NCBI RefSeq assembly: GCF_028464065.1 | Contig: NZ_CP116808.1 | Coordinates: 3,811,501 to 3,875,500 of the forward strand | Origin: Saprospira sp. CCB-QB6 | GTDB taxonomy: Bacteria; Bacteroidota; Bacteroidia; Chitinophagales; Saprospiraceae | Direction of reading: 5' to 3' | Length of the DNA: 64,000 bases | In this document: positions 17,857-26,155 of the stretch, piece after piece | Position numbering within the stretch: the first letter of the stretch is position 1 | Layout of the letters: every line of letters begins with the position of its first letter | The notes under the pieces: model-generated | The model's database searches: none | Told to the model about the DNA's origin: nothing | The model's input: the letters and a program-made list of their open reading frames with translations, nothing else | Translations under genes and position numbers: made by a program

Positions 17857-18016
17857 GGGGCCTCAGCTGCGGCTTCGCCTTGCTGCGGGCTGTTTCGCGG
17901 CTCGCAGGTCTGCTCGGCCCTGCAGTTTTTTCGCTGCGCTCAAAAACTTGGGTCTGCGGCTGCGCCGCCCCGCTGTCCATCCCTAGGCCTGCGGGCGCTT
18001 CGCGCCCTCGTGGACC
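17857..18016 (+). repeat. Type-A hairpin element, copy 7 (A2-like) with 3' hairpin
   Basis: Ends GGGGCCTCAGC and CATCCCTAGGCC (GGCCT/AGGCC). The variable stem is GTTTTT/AAAAAC, the GC hairpin is GCGGCTGCGCCGC, and an extra hairpin GGGCGCTTCGCGCCC follows at 17993-18007. It lies in the divergent gap between dapB and the acyltransferase. Confidence 0.85.
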
Positions 18017-18199
18017 GAAATAGTTTAGACTTTTCGAGAATTTTTTTCATTTCGCCCCAAAGATACGCAAGTCTATAAGAACTCATTTAAAAAAGGCAGT
18101 CTTATAGACTTGTTTTTTTAAGTTTTCCCTAAGCGTTCTTTTTCTATAACTTGTTTATCTTGCCCAAAATTTATTCAACTAACCAACTTGCTAAAGTTT

Positions 18200-18943
18200 A
18201 TGCTTCGCCTCCTCCGCAATATCTTTTGTTTTTGGCTGCTGCTGATGTTTTTATTCACTGGCGCTTTGGTCTTCCCTTTCTTTTGGCTCAGTTTCAAGTT
18301 GCTCAAAGGGCAGCGCGAGGCTTGGACCACTCTTTATATTACCAAGTTTTGGGGCTTTTTGTTGGGCCTTTTGGCGGGACATTGGATTCGGATTCGAGGT
18401 AAGGAAAAAATTGACCCCAACGAACGCTATGTGATGGTAAGCAATCACTTATCTATGATGGATATTCCCGTTTGTGCGGCCGCCGCTCCCATGCCCTTTT
18501 CTTATTTGGCCAAATGGGGCGTGCGAAAAATTCCCGTGGTGGGTTTTGTCTCGCACTACCGAGACGTTTTTGTCGATCGCCGCAGCCCCGAAAGCCGCAA
18601 AGCGAGTATGCTCAAATTGCAAAAGTATTTGGAGGAGCAGCGTTCAATCCACTTATTTATAGAAGGTACCCGAAATGTTTCTGATGAACCGCTGCAAGAT
18701 TTTCACAATGGCGCTTTCAATTTAGCGGTAGACAGCCAACAACCCATTGCAGTGCTGACCATCATCAATACCGATAAAATTCTAAGCTCTAAACATAAAT
18801 TTCAGGCAGGACCTGGCCTTTGCTGGGGCATTTGGTCCGATCCCATTCCAACTCAAGGAAAAACCCGAGCCGATATTCCCTCTCTAAAAGAAGAGGTACG
18901 CCAAAAAATGTTGGCCACACTAAAAGAATTTGGTCGGGCCTAA
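18200..18943 (+). CDS. plsC: 1-acyl-sn-glycerol-3-phosphate acyltransferase (PlsC-like)
   Basis: 247 residues from the ATG at 18200 (an in-frame TTG lies 12 bases upstream). Transfers an acyl chain to lysophosphatidic acid in phospholipid synthesis. An N-terminal membrane segment (about 6-35), the catalytic NHLSMMD (HX4D) motif, and the substrate motif FIEGTRN are present. Its stop codon overlaps the stop of the convergent regulator gene by three bases. Confidence 0.88.
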   Translation: MLRLLRNIFCFWLLLMFLFTGALVFPFFWLSFKLLKGQREAWTTLYITKFWGFLLGLLAGHWIRIRGKEKIDPNERYVMVSNHLSMMDIPVCAAAAPMPFSYLAKWGVRKIPVVGFVSHYRDVFVDRRSPESRKASMLKLQKYLEEQRSIHLFIEGTRNVSDEPLQDFHNGAFNLAVDSQQPIAVLTIINTDKILSSKHKFQAGPGLCWGIWSDPIPTQGKTRADIPSLKEEVRQKMLATLKEFGRA

Positions 18944-19437
18944 ATCATCTTGAGCAAAACGCTCATCAGCCAGTCGCTATCGGCATCCACCAATCTTTCG
19001 AGCAAACCATCAGCTTTTTTAGAAAAAAGCTCAATAGATTGAATGACAGCTACGAAGTCCTGTTTTTCTTTGCTGTCGCCCTCAATATCTTGCACATCTT
19101 CTAGCACTTTGAGAGCAGGTTCTAGCTCTTTTTTCTTGCGGTGAATAATAATTTGCCGCACCACTTTCCACATATCTTTTTCGGCCACAAAATATTCTCT
19201 TCTTTCGCCTGCCTTGAGGCGTTTATAGACCAACCCCCAATCAATTAGGGCGCGGAGATTCATGTTTGAGCTACCTCTAGAAATTTGGAGCTCGGCCATC
19301 ACATCATCGGCAGAAAGGGGATCTTCAGCCACCAACAAAAGGGCATGTACTTGGGCCATACTTCTGTTGATTCCCCAATTGGAGCCAAATCCGCCCCAGG
19401 CTTCAATAAATTTTTCTTTTGCTTCTTGCAGTTGCAT
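18940..19437 (-). CDS. GbsR/MarR-family transcriptional regulator
   Basis: 165 residues. A winged helix-turn-helix of the GbsR type (DPLSADDVMAELQISRGSSNMNLRALIDWGLV, quoted in pieces: SADDVMAELQ, SRGSSNMNLR) is followed by a helical dimerisation tail. GbsR relatives control osmoprotectant genes in other bacteria. No such target is nearby, so the target is unknown. Convergent with plsC. Confidence 0.8.
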   Translation of the reverse strand: MQLQEAKEKFIEAWGGFGSNWGINRSMAQVHALLLVAEDPLSADDVMAELQISRGSSNMNLRALIDWGLVYKRLKAGERREYFVAEKDMWKVVRQIIIHRKKKELEPALKVLEDVQDIEGDSKEKQDFVAVIQSIELFSKKADGLLERLVDADSDWLMSVLLKMI

Positions 19438-19471
19438 AGTTGTTCTTGTTTCTGAGCAGTTTTTTCTTTTT

Positions 19472-19604
19472 GGGGGCCTCAGCTGCGGCTTCGCCTTGCT
19501 GCGCTATGTTTCGGGGCTCGCAGTTCTGCTCGGCCCTGCGTTTTTTTTCGCTGCGCTCAAAAAAACTGGGTCTGGCCTTCGGCCACCCCTGCACAGCGCT
19601 AGGC
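19472..19604 (+). repeat. Type-A hairpin element, copy 8 (subtype A2)
   Basis: Ends GGGGGCCTCAGC and GCGCTAGGCC. The variable stem is T8/A7 and the GC hairpin is GGCCTTCGGCC. Its 3' end lies three bases from the stop codon of the SDR gene at 19607. Confidence 0.85.
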
Positions 19605-19606
19605 CT

Positions 19607-20632
19607 TTAGGGGGCCAGCAAACCAAAAGCTTGTTCTCCGCTCTCGGCCAATTTATACAATTTGGCGCTATCTTGCATACAAACGGACAAGGGACGAAAA
19701 TCTTTGCCCAAAAAATCAATTACTTTTTGGTTGTCGTATTCGTATTTGCTATTCATATTTCGAGCAATTTCTTCCGTAATTAATGGTGGAAGTCCTCTAA
19801 TCCAACTCCGCAGTTTTTCAATTCGCCAGAGTAATTCTACTCCCCAAGCGGGAAGTTTTCTTTTGGGTGGTTTTTTGCCCAAGGCGGTCGCCATTTCGGT
19901 GAACAGTGTTTGATAGCTGCAATTTGTCCCGTTTAAGATAAAGCGTTGTCCTTGCGCCTGAGGATTTTGCAAAAGGGCCAAGGAAAACTCGGCCACATCG
20001 CGTACATCGACAAAACCCGTAGCGCCAGCAGGGTAAAAAGAAAGTCCATTGGCCACTTGCTGAAACATTTGGGCAGTGCCTTTGGCCCAATAACCAGCAC
20101 CCATAATGACAGCGGGATTGACAATGCAGGCGGGCAAACCTTCTTGAATGCCTCGCCAGACTTCGCATTCTGCCTTAAATTTACTAATGGCGTAATTAGA
20201 GTTGTATTTACTGTTTTCCCATTGCGATTGTTCATCAATGCGCAATTTTTTTTCGTCTCGGCCCAAAGCGGCAATGCTACTTACAAAAAGAGATTCAGAA
20301 ATATTGGCGCTTAGGGCTGCATTGACCAAATAGTTTGTGCTATCGGCATTGAAGCGAATCATTTTTTCGGCCTCTTTGGGTTGAAAAGAGACTAAAGCAG
20401 CGGCATGAATCAAACTGTCTACGCCTTCTAGGCAAGACTCTACAAAAGAGAGGTCCAATAAATCGCCTTCTCGCCATTCAATTTTTTGGGCCATATCGCC
20501 TAAAAGATCGAGCGGGCTATTGGGGCGTTTGCTGGCTCGAATGCGGTAGCCGGCCTTTAAAGCTTCTCGGACCAAATAGGCTCCTAAAAAGCCTGTGGCC
20601 CCAGTAATAAAGAGTAGTTTTTTATTGTCCAT
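19607..20632 (-). CDS. NAD(P)-dependent epimerase/dehydratase (extended SDR)
   Basis: 341 residues. An N-terminal Rossmann GATGFLG at about 10-16, HAAALVSF, Ser-Tyr-Lys catalysis with SSIAALG and YAISKFKAE, and NPAVIMGAG. It resembles dihydroflavonol-4-reductase-like and 3-beta-HSD-like members of the extended SDR group. The substrate cannot be named. It ends right beside a type-A element, so its last codons (LLAP) lie in the element border. Confidence 0.85.
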   Translation of the reverse strand: MDNKKLLFITGATGFLGAYLVREALKAGYRIRASKRPNSPLDLLGDMAQKIEWREGDLLDLSFVESCLEGVDSLIHAAALVSFQPKEAEKMIRFNADSTNYLVNAALSANISESLFVSSIAALGRDEKKLRIDEQSQWENSKYNSNYAISKFKAECEVWRGIQEGLPACIVNPAVIMGAGYWAKGTAQMFQQVANGLSFYPAGATGFVDVRDVAEFSLALLQNPQAQGQRFILNGTNCSYQTLFTEMATALGKKPPKRKLPAWGVELLWRIEKLRSWIRGLPPLITEEIARNMNSKYEYDNQKVIDFLGKDFRPLSVCMQDSAKLYKLAESGEQAFGLLAP

Positions 20633-20700
20633 GCGAAAGAGAAAAAAATTCTGAGCGTTCTAAAATAAATAGCGACTGGCTATACTGCCAAGCGCCATTT

Positions 20701-20822
20701 GGCCTAGCGATGTGGAGCAGTGGCCGCAGGCCAGACCGAGCCGCTTTCAGCGGCGCAGGGCCGAGCAGAACTGCGAGCCCCGAAACATAGCGCAGCAAGG
20801 CGAAGCCGCAGCTGAGGCCCCC
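20701..20822 (-). repeat. Type-A hairpin element, copy 9 (subtype A2)
   Basis: Minus orientation. In element sense the ends are GGGGGCCTCAGC and CATCGCTAGGCC. Here the variable stem is the GC-rich pair GCCGCT/AGCGGC with loop GAA, quite unlike the T/A arms of copies 2, 3 and 8. The gap 20633-21013 holds this copy and a type-B element and no gene. Confidence 0.85.
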
Positions 20823-20841
20823 AAAAATCAGCGAGCAGCAC

Positions 20842-20897
20842 AGCGACAACAAGGTCATTAGACCGCGGTTCGACGACCAAAGGGAGTAACGCCCCCC
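20842..20897 (+). repeat. Type-B element, copy 1
   Basis: Reads GCGACAACAAGG, a small stem, CCGCGGTTCGACGACC, AAAGGGAGTAACGCCCC. The small stem is GGTC-ATTA-GACC. It directly follows type-A copy 9. Confidence 0.75.
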
Positions 20898-21013
20898 AAA
20901 AAAATAAAAACAGTTTGTGCCAAGATAAAGCTTTTGGGCAAAAAAAAGGCGGCTAGCTTGGGAAGACAGGGGAATAATGCGACCTTTGGGCCCTTAACCA
21001 ACATCATTTGGAG

Positions 21014-21889
21014 ATGCTATACTCAATGACTGGCTACGGACGTGGCCAAAAACAAGGAAACAAAGGCCATTATTTAGTGGAAATTCGGGCAGTAAATAGC
21101 AAAGGTTGTGATTTGCGTTTGCGTTTGCCTTTGCAGTTTCAGGCCAAAGAAATGGAGTTGCGCCGTTTGTTGCAGCAGCGTTTGGGCCGAGGAAAAATTG
21201 ATTTTAGTTTGCAATTGAGTCAGGCCGAAAAAAGTGATTACCGCATTGATGAGGGCGCTTTTTTGGCTTATGCGAAGCAATTGAAAGCTTTGGGGGCAGA
21301 ATTGGAAGTGCCGGCAGGTGATTTATTATATACGGTAAGTCGTTTGCCCGCTGTGGTGGTGCAAAATGACGATAGTTTATCGGAAGAAAGTTGGGCAGAA
21401 TTATTGGCTGCGGTAGATTTGGCCATTGCTCAATTTGATAGTTTTCGGGCCGAGGAAGGTTTGGCCATGCAAAAAGATTTGTTGGGTCGAGTAGAAGAAA
21501 TTGAGGCGCTTTTGCAAGAATTGCCTAGGCATGAAGAAGAGCGTTTGCAAAATGTGCGAGAGCGTTTGCAAAACAATTTGGAAAGCATTTCTTTGAAAAA
21601 AGAATTGGATGAGAACCGCTTTGAGCAAGAGTTGTTGTATTATTTAGATAAGCTCGACATTTCGGAAGAAAAAGTGCGTTTGGCTCAGCATTGCCAGTAC
21701 TTTAAAGAGGTACTTTTGGCCAAGCAGCCTGCGCAAAAGGGGAAAAAACTCAACTTTATCAACCAAGAGATGGGCCGAGAAATCAATACTTTGGGTTCAA
21801 AAGCCAATCATGCGCCGATTCAGCGACTCGTCATTCAAATGAAAGAGGAAGCCGACAAAATCAAGGAGCAACTGGCTAATGTGCTCTAA
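21014..21889 (+). CDS. yicC: YicC family endoribonuclease-like protein
   Basis: 291 residues from the ATG at 21014 (family start MLYSMTGYG). The N-terminal YicC domain (SMTGYGRG, VEIRAVNSKGCDLRLRLP) and the C-terminal DUF1732 domain (LDKLDISEEKVRLAQHCQYF, GREINTLGSKANH) are both complete. YicC proteins are reported to affect RNA turnover. It sits upstream of gmk, a common arrangement. Confidence 0.92.
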   Translation: MLYSMTGYGRGQKQGNKGHYLVEIRAVNSKGCDLRLRLPLQFQAKEMELRRLLQQRLGRGKIDFSLQLSQAEKSDYRIDEGAFLAYAKQLKALGAELEVPAGDLLYTVSRLPAVVVQNDDSLSEESWAELLAAVDLAIAQFDSFRAEEGLAMQKDLLGRVEEIEALLQELPRHEEERLQNVRERLQNNLESISLKKELDENRFEQELLYYLDKLDISEEKVRLAQHCQYFKEVLLAKQPAQKGKKLNFINQEMGREINTLGSKANHAPIQRLVIQMKEEADKIKEQLANVL

Positions 21890-21979
21890 AAATCGGCCTA
21901 TTTTCCTTATCTTCGTGGCCTATTTCAAAATGGAAGCGTTTTATAAAAAAGCACTTTCTCACAGAATATCGCAGAATAC

Positions 21980-22600
21980 ATGCAGCAAGAAGCCAAACTG
22001 ATCATTTTTACGGCCCCTTCTGGAGCGGGGAAAACCACTATTGTCAAACATTTGCTCAAAACGCGCAAAGATTTGGCCTTTTCGATTTCGGCCTGTACAC
22101 GTAGCCAACGCTATGGAGAGGTAAACGGAATGGATTACTACTTTTTGTCTTTACAAGACTTTAAGCGTCGGATTGAGGCCGATGAGTTTGTAGAATGGGA
22201 AGAAGTTTATGACAATCAGTTTTATGGTACTCTCAAAGAGGAAGTAGAGCGTTTGTTGGCTTTGGGCAAAAGTGTGCTTTTTGATATTGATGTGAAAGGC
22301 GCAGTGAATATTCAGAAACATTATCCAGAGCGCTCGCTCTCTATTTTTGTCAAGCCGCCTTCTGCAGATACGCTTTTTGCGCGTTTGCGCGGAAGAAAAA
22401 CGGAAGATGAAGAAAGTTTGCGCAAGCGCATTGCTCGGGCTAGCGATGAATTGACTTATGAGTGTAAATTTGACTACACTTTGGTCAATGATAATTTGGA
22501 AGTGGCCTTGGCGGAAGCCGAAAAAGTGGTAGAAGCTTTTATTTCGGAAGGAAATTCAGGTTTAGAAAAATTAAAGCATGGAAACGGCCATCACGCATAA
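21980..22600 (+). CDS. gmk: Guanylate kinase
   Basis: 206 residues. Phosphorylates GMP to GDP. P-loop APSGAGKTT at 12-20; GMP-binding residues in SACTRSQRYGEVNGMDYYF; VEWEEVYDNQFYGT; lid and core FDIDVKGAVNIQ. Full length for the family. Its end overlaps the start of apaG by 23 bases, so the two are translationally linked. Confidence 0.96.
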   Translation: MQQEAKLIIFTAPSGAGKTTIVKHLLKTRKDLAFSISACTRSQRYGEVNGMDYYFLSLQDFKRRIEADEFVEWEEVYDNQFYGTLKEEVERLLALGKSVLFDIDVKGAVNIQKHYPERSLSIFVKPPSADTLFARLRGRKTEDEESLRKRIARASDELTYECKFDYTLVNDNLEVALAEAEKVVEAFISEGNSGLEKLKHGNGHHA

Positions 22601-22967
22601 TATAAAGGTATCTGTAGAAGCGGTTTATCAGCCCGATTATTCTCGGCCCTTGCGTTCAGAATTTGTTTTTGCTTATCAAATTCGCATTGACAATTTAGGG
22701 CAGCGGCCTTTGCAATTGCTAAGTCGATATTGGCTGATCTGGGATTCTAATGGCAGCCAAAGAGAGGTAGAAGGCGAAGGCGTAGTGGGGCAACAACCTG
22801 TTTTGGAAGCTGGCGATTTTCATGAATATGTTTCCGCCTGTCCTTTGCATAGCGATATTGGTTATATGCAAGGCTATTATTTGATGCGTTATTTGGATGG
22901 GGCAGAAGAGGAAGTGAAGGTAATTGTGCCTCGCTTTCGGATGCAGACACCATTTAAAAATAATTAG
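22578..22967 (+). CDS. apaG: ApaG (DUF525) beta-sandwich protein
   Basis: 129 residues. A fibronectin-III-like fold of the ApaG/CorD family: VSVEAVYQPDYSRP, FAYQIRIDNLG, LLSRYWLIWDSNG, GEGVVGQQPVLEAG and YMQGYYLM are the family blocks. Linked to Mg2+/Co2+ homeostasis in enterobacteria; its role here is not known. It starts inside gmk. Confidence 0.93.
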   Translation: METAITHNIKVSVEAVYQPDYSRPLRSEFVFAYQIRIDNLGQRPLQLLSRYWLIWDSNGSQREVEGEGVVGQQPVLEAGDFHEYVSACPLHSDIGYMQGYYLMRYLDGAEEEVKVIVPRFRMQTPFKNN

Positions 22968-22970
22968 AAG

Positions 22971-23003
22971 AAAAGCGATTCGAGAGAGTCGCTTTTTTTT
23001 TTT
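22971..23003 (+). terminator. Terminator after apaG
   Basis: AAAAGCGA (22971-22978) pairs with TCGCTTTT (22989-22996), running into a T-run. Confidence 0.85.
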
Positions 23004-23098
23004 GAGTCTATAAAAAAAACACACTAGACTTTAAACCCCTTTAAATAGCCTGCGTCTGAGCTTCAAATTTTTAACCCCACACACAAAAAAGAAGTTTT

Positions 23099-23566
23099 AT
23101 GAAAAATCTACTGATGTTTATAGGATTCGGATTGATTGCGTTGAACTGTAATGCACAAGACCAAAAAAGAGAGCGCCCAGCAAAAGGCGATATGTTTGAG
23201 CAGATGGATGCCAATCAAGATGGCCAGATTTCGGAAGCGGAAGCCAAAGGTCCACTAAAAGAAAATTTTGCTACAATCGATAGCAACAATGATGGCTTTA
23301 TTAGCCAAGAAGAGCTGAAGAATGCACCAAAACCAGAACGCAAAAAAGGTGGAAAAGGACAAAAAGGAGAAGCTGGCAAAGGCAATATGTTTGAGAAAAT
23401 GGATGCCGATCAAGATGGCCAAATTTCAGAAGCAGAAGCCAAAGGTCCACTAAAAGAAAACTTTGCTACAATTGATAGCAATAATGATGGTTTTATCAGC
23501 GAAGAAGAAATGAAAAATGCGCCTAAACCTGAAAGAGGGCAAGGTCGCCAACGTAAAGCAAACTAA
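23099..23566 (+). CDS. Exported EF-hand calcium-binding protein with internal duplication
   Basis: 155 residues. The signal peptide ends near NCNA-QD (residue 19-20). Four 12-residue EF-hand loops: DANQDGQISEAE, DSNNDGFISQEE, DADQDGQISEAE, DSNNDGFISEEE. The first pair and its flanks are repeated almost word for word in the second pair (about residues 31-79 and 94-142), so the gene grew by an internal duplication. Basic linkers (RKKGGKGQKGEAGKG) separate the halves. Likely a periplasmic or outer calcium binder; no partner is evident. Confidence 0.85.
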   Translation: MKNLLMFIGFGLIALNCNAQDQKRERPAKGDMFEQMDANQDGQISEAEAKGPLKENFATIDSNNDGFISQEELKNAPKPERKKGGKGQKGEAGKGNMFEKMDADQDGQISEAEAKGPLKENFATIDSNNDGFISEEEMKNAPKPERGQGRQRKAN

Positions 23567-23591
23567 AGGGATTTTGTTTTCTGTTTAGATC

Positions 23592-23620
23592 GAGAGGAGC
23601 TTCGGCTCCTCTTTTTTTTG
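23592..23620 (+). terminator. Terminator after the EF-hand gene
   Basis: GAGGAGC-TTCG-GCTCCTC (23594-23611) has a TTCG tetraloop and is followed by eight T's. Confidence 0.92.
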
Positions 23621-23729
23621 TCCATTTTTTAAAAACTTATTAAGAAAACAACATTCAAAAAGCTTCTTGAAATTGCTTATCTATGCGCTAATAAGGAAAT
23701 AACTTTTGCATAAATAAAAAAACGATTTC

Positions 23730-25949
23730 ATGAAACCCCTTTTTTTTATACTTGCTGTCTTAGGATGTCCACTAGCTTTGTTGGCGCAAAATTTCTCTGG
23801 AAAACTAATCGACCAAGAGGGAAGTCCCATCGCAGAAGCCACTATTCTCCACCGAGGGAGTAAAGCGCATACCCATAGCGATCAGCAAGGAGAATATCAG
23901 TTAGAAAAAGTGAGTATTGGCGATACGCTAGAGTTTCGACATTTATTATATCGCCCCAGTTTGCTTTTGGTCCAACAAACAGATAGTTTAGTATTGACTC
24001 GTTTGTTCGATATTTCTATGCAAATGGAAGAAGTCTTGATCCATAACAAAATCAATAGCTTACAATTAATTGCCGATCTCGATTTAGCGTTGCAGCCCGT
24101 TAACTCCTCTCAAGAATTGCTGCAAAAAGTTCCCGGCCTTTTTATTGGCCAACACGCAGGCGGAGGAAAAGCAGAACAAATATTTTTGCGTGGTTTTGAT
24201 ATTGATCACGGAACGGATTTGAGTATTACTGTCGATGATATGCCCGTCAATATGGTTTCTCATGCGCATGGTCAAGGCTATTCGGATTTACATTTTTTGA
24301 TTCCCGAAACGGTAGAACAAATACAGTTTGAGAAGGGCAGTTATACGAGCCAAAAAGGAAATTTTGCTACCGCAGGCTTTGTCAATTTTAAAACAAAAAG
24401 CCATTTGGACCAAAATCTCATCAAATTAGAATTGGGACAATATAATAGCGGTCGAGTTTTGGGCCTCTTCAATTTATTAGAAGATGAAAAACAATCCGCT
24501 TATATCGCTACGGAATATCAAGCAACTGATGGCGTTTTTGAAAGTCCTCAACATTTTAATCGACTCAATCTCTTTGGAAAATATACTTTAAATAGCTCGC
24601 CCAATAATCAATTTAGTCTTAGCGCCGCTCATTTTCAAAGTAGTTGGGACGCCTCTGGCCAAATTCCCCTGCGAGCCGTAAATCAAGGACTAATTAGCCG
24701 CTTTGGAGCAATTGACGATACCGAAGGCGGCCAAACAAGCCGTACCAATATTCGCTTGGTCCACAAAAAAATTATTGATGCCAACTCCTTAATTAAAAGT
24801 AGCTTATATTGGAGCAAGTACGATTTTGAACTCTATTCTAATTTTACCTTCTTTTTAGAAGATAGTATCAATGGCGATCAAATTAAACAGCAGGAAGATC
24901 GCAACCTCTTTGGTTTGAATACAGAATATCAACGCTTTTTCCATTTTCATCAGGTAGAAGGACAATTTGTTGCTGGACTGCAATTGCGAGCCGATCAAGT
25001 GAAAAATAATGAGTTGTCGCATACACTTAACCGAAGAACAACGCTCGAACAAATTCAACTTGGCGATATAGAAGAAAAAAATGCCGCTATTTATTTAGGT
25101 GCAAATTTAAATGTCGGCAAATGGTTGCTACAACCCAGTTTGCGACTCGATTATTTTGATTTTGCTTACATCAATCATTTGAGCACGCAATACGATCATC
25201 AATCTACCAAAAAAAATATTTTGAGTTCAAAACTCAATATTGCCTACCAATCTTCCAATCGCCTACAATTTTATCTCAAAGGAGGAAAAGGATTTCATAG
25301 CAACGACAGCCGTTTAGTCTTGGCGCAGGATGTTAAAGAAATTTTGCCCGCTACTTATGGCTTCGATTTGGGAACTAGTTGGAAAATTACACCCAAAATG
25401 TTCATCAATCTTGCTTATTGGTATTTATATATGGAGCAAGAGTTTGTTTATGTTGGCGATGCCGGCATTGTAGAAGCCAGTGGCCGCAGCCAACGGCAGG
25501 GAATTGACTTGAGTTATCGCTATCAACCCATTTCTTCACTCTTTTTTAATTTGGATGCAAATTATACCTATGCCCGAGCAACAGAAGAAGAAAAAGGCCA
25601 AGATTTTATTCCCCTAGCGCCAGATTTTACTTTGCGTGCAGGCTTGAGCTACAAACATCCCAAAGGTTTCTACGGCAGTTTTAATCTGCGTCATATCAAT
25701 GACCGCCCTGCCAATGAAGATAAATCTATTCTTGCCGAAGGCTACACCCTTGTCGACGCAAACATAGGGTGGAGCTACCCAAAATTTGATTTCGCTTTGC
25801 AAGTTCAAAATTTATTCAATACCGAATGGAAAGAAACGCAATTTGCTACTACATCGCGTTTGGCCCAAGAAAATAGTCCAGTAGAAGAAATCCATTTTAT
25901 TCCAGGTAGTCCTTTTTTCCTAAAATTTGTGATGCAATATAAATTTTAG
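23730..25949 (+). CDS. TonB-dependent outer-membrane receptor
   Basis: 739 residues. Signal peptide to LLAQ (20); a carboxypeptidase-regulatory-like domain (about 22-95, FSGKLIDQEGSPIAEATI); plug domain (about 110-225, with LLQKVPGLFIGQHAGGGK and IFLRGFDIDHGTD); then a 22-strand-type barrel ending in the outer-membrane signal FLKFVMQYKF with terminal Phe. The plug contains MVSHAHGQGYSDLHFLIPE, rich in His, which may reflect a metal-related ligand. The substrate cannot be named. No partner SusD-like lipoprotein is adjacent. Confidence 0.92.
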   Translation: MKPLFFILAVLGCPLALLAQNFSGKLIDQEGSPIAEATILHRGSKAHTHSDQQGEYQLEKVSIGDTLEFRHLLYRPSLLLVQQTDSLVLTRLFDISMQMEEVLIHNKINSLQLIADLDLALQPVNSSQELLQKVPGLFIGQHAGGGKAEQIFLRGFDIDHGTDLSITVDDMPVNMVSHAHGQGYSDLHFLIPETVEQIQFEKGSYTSQKGNFATAGFVNFKTKSHLDQNLIKLELGQYNSGRVLGLFNLLEDEKQSAYIATEYQATDGVFESPQHFNRLNLFGKYTLNSSPNNQFSLSAAHFQSSWDASGQIPLRAVNQGLISRFGAIDDTEGGQTSRTNIRLVHKKIIDANSLIKSSLYWSKYDFELYSNFTFFLEDSINGDQIKQQEDRNLFGLNTEYQRFFHFHQVEGQFVAGLQLRADQVKNNELSHTLNRRTTLEQIQLGDIEEKNAAIYLGANLNVGKWLLQPSLRLDYFDFAYINHLSTQYDHQSTKKNILSSKLNIAYQSSNRLQFYLKGGKGFHSNDSRLVLAQDVKEILPATYGFDLGTSWKITPKMFINLAYWYLYMEQEFVYVGDAGIVEASGRSQRQGIDLSYRYQPISSLFFNLDANYTYARATEEEKGQDFIPLAPDFTLRAGLSYKHPKGFYGSFNLRHINDRPANEDKSILAEGYTLVDANIGWSYPKFDFALQVQNLFNTEWKETQFATTSRLAQENSPVEEIHFIPGSPFFLKFVMQYKF

Positions 25950-26152
25950 GGGCGTTATGGCTTTTAGCCGTCGAACTACTGCCTCTTCGGGCTTGCTTGT
26001 CGCAGCTCGCTCTTACTTACTTTGCTGCCAGCAAAGAGCGAGCTGCGATTTAGTTTGCAGTTCGACGACCGAAGGGAGTAAACGTAACGCAGCAAGGCGA
26101 AGACGAAGCGACAATAAGAATTTTTCGACGACTGAAAGGAGTAAGGTCCCCA
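25950..26152. repeat. Type-B cluster with a long inverted repeat
   Basis: Begins on the base after the receptor stop (TAG then GGGCG) and ends in CCCC near 26152. It contains an inverted type-B copy (about 25950-26003) and two direct, diverged copies (about 26050-26093 and 26110-26150) with TTCGACGACCGAAGGGAGTA. Between them TCGCAGCTCGCTCTT (26000-26014) pairs with AAGAGCGAGCTGCGA (26034-26048), a perfect 15-bp stem with TTTGCT/AGCAAA near its loop. Confidence 0.75.
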
Positions 26153-26155
26153 AAA

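Noticed and set aside
20860-20880. GGTTCGACGACC in type-B elements resembling a tRNA T-loop
   Set aside because: No acceptor, anticodon or D arms fit around it, and the same word recurs in every type-B copy.
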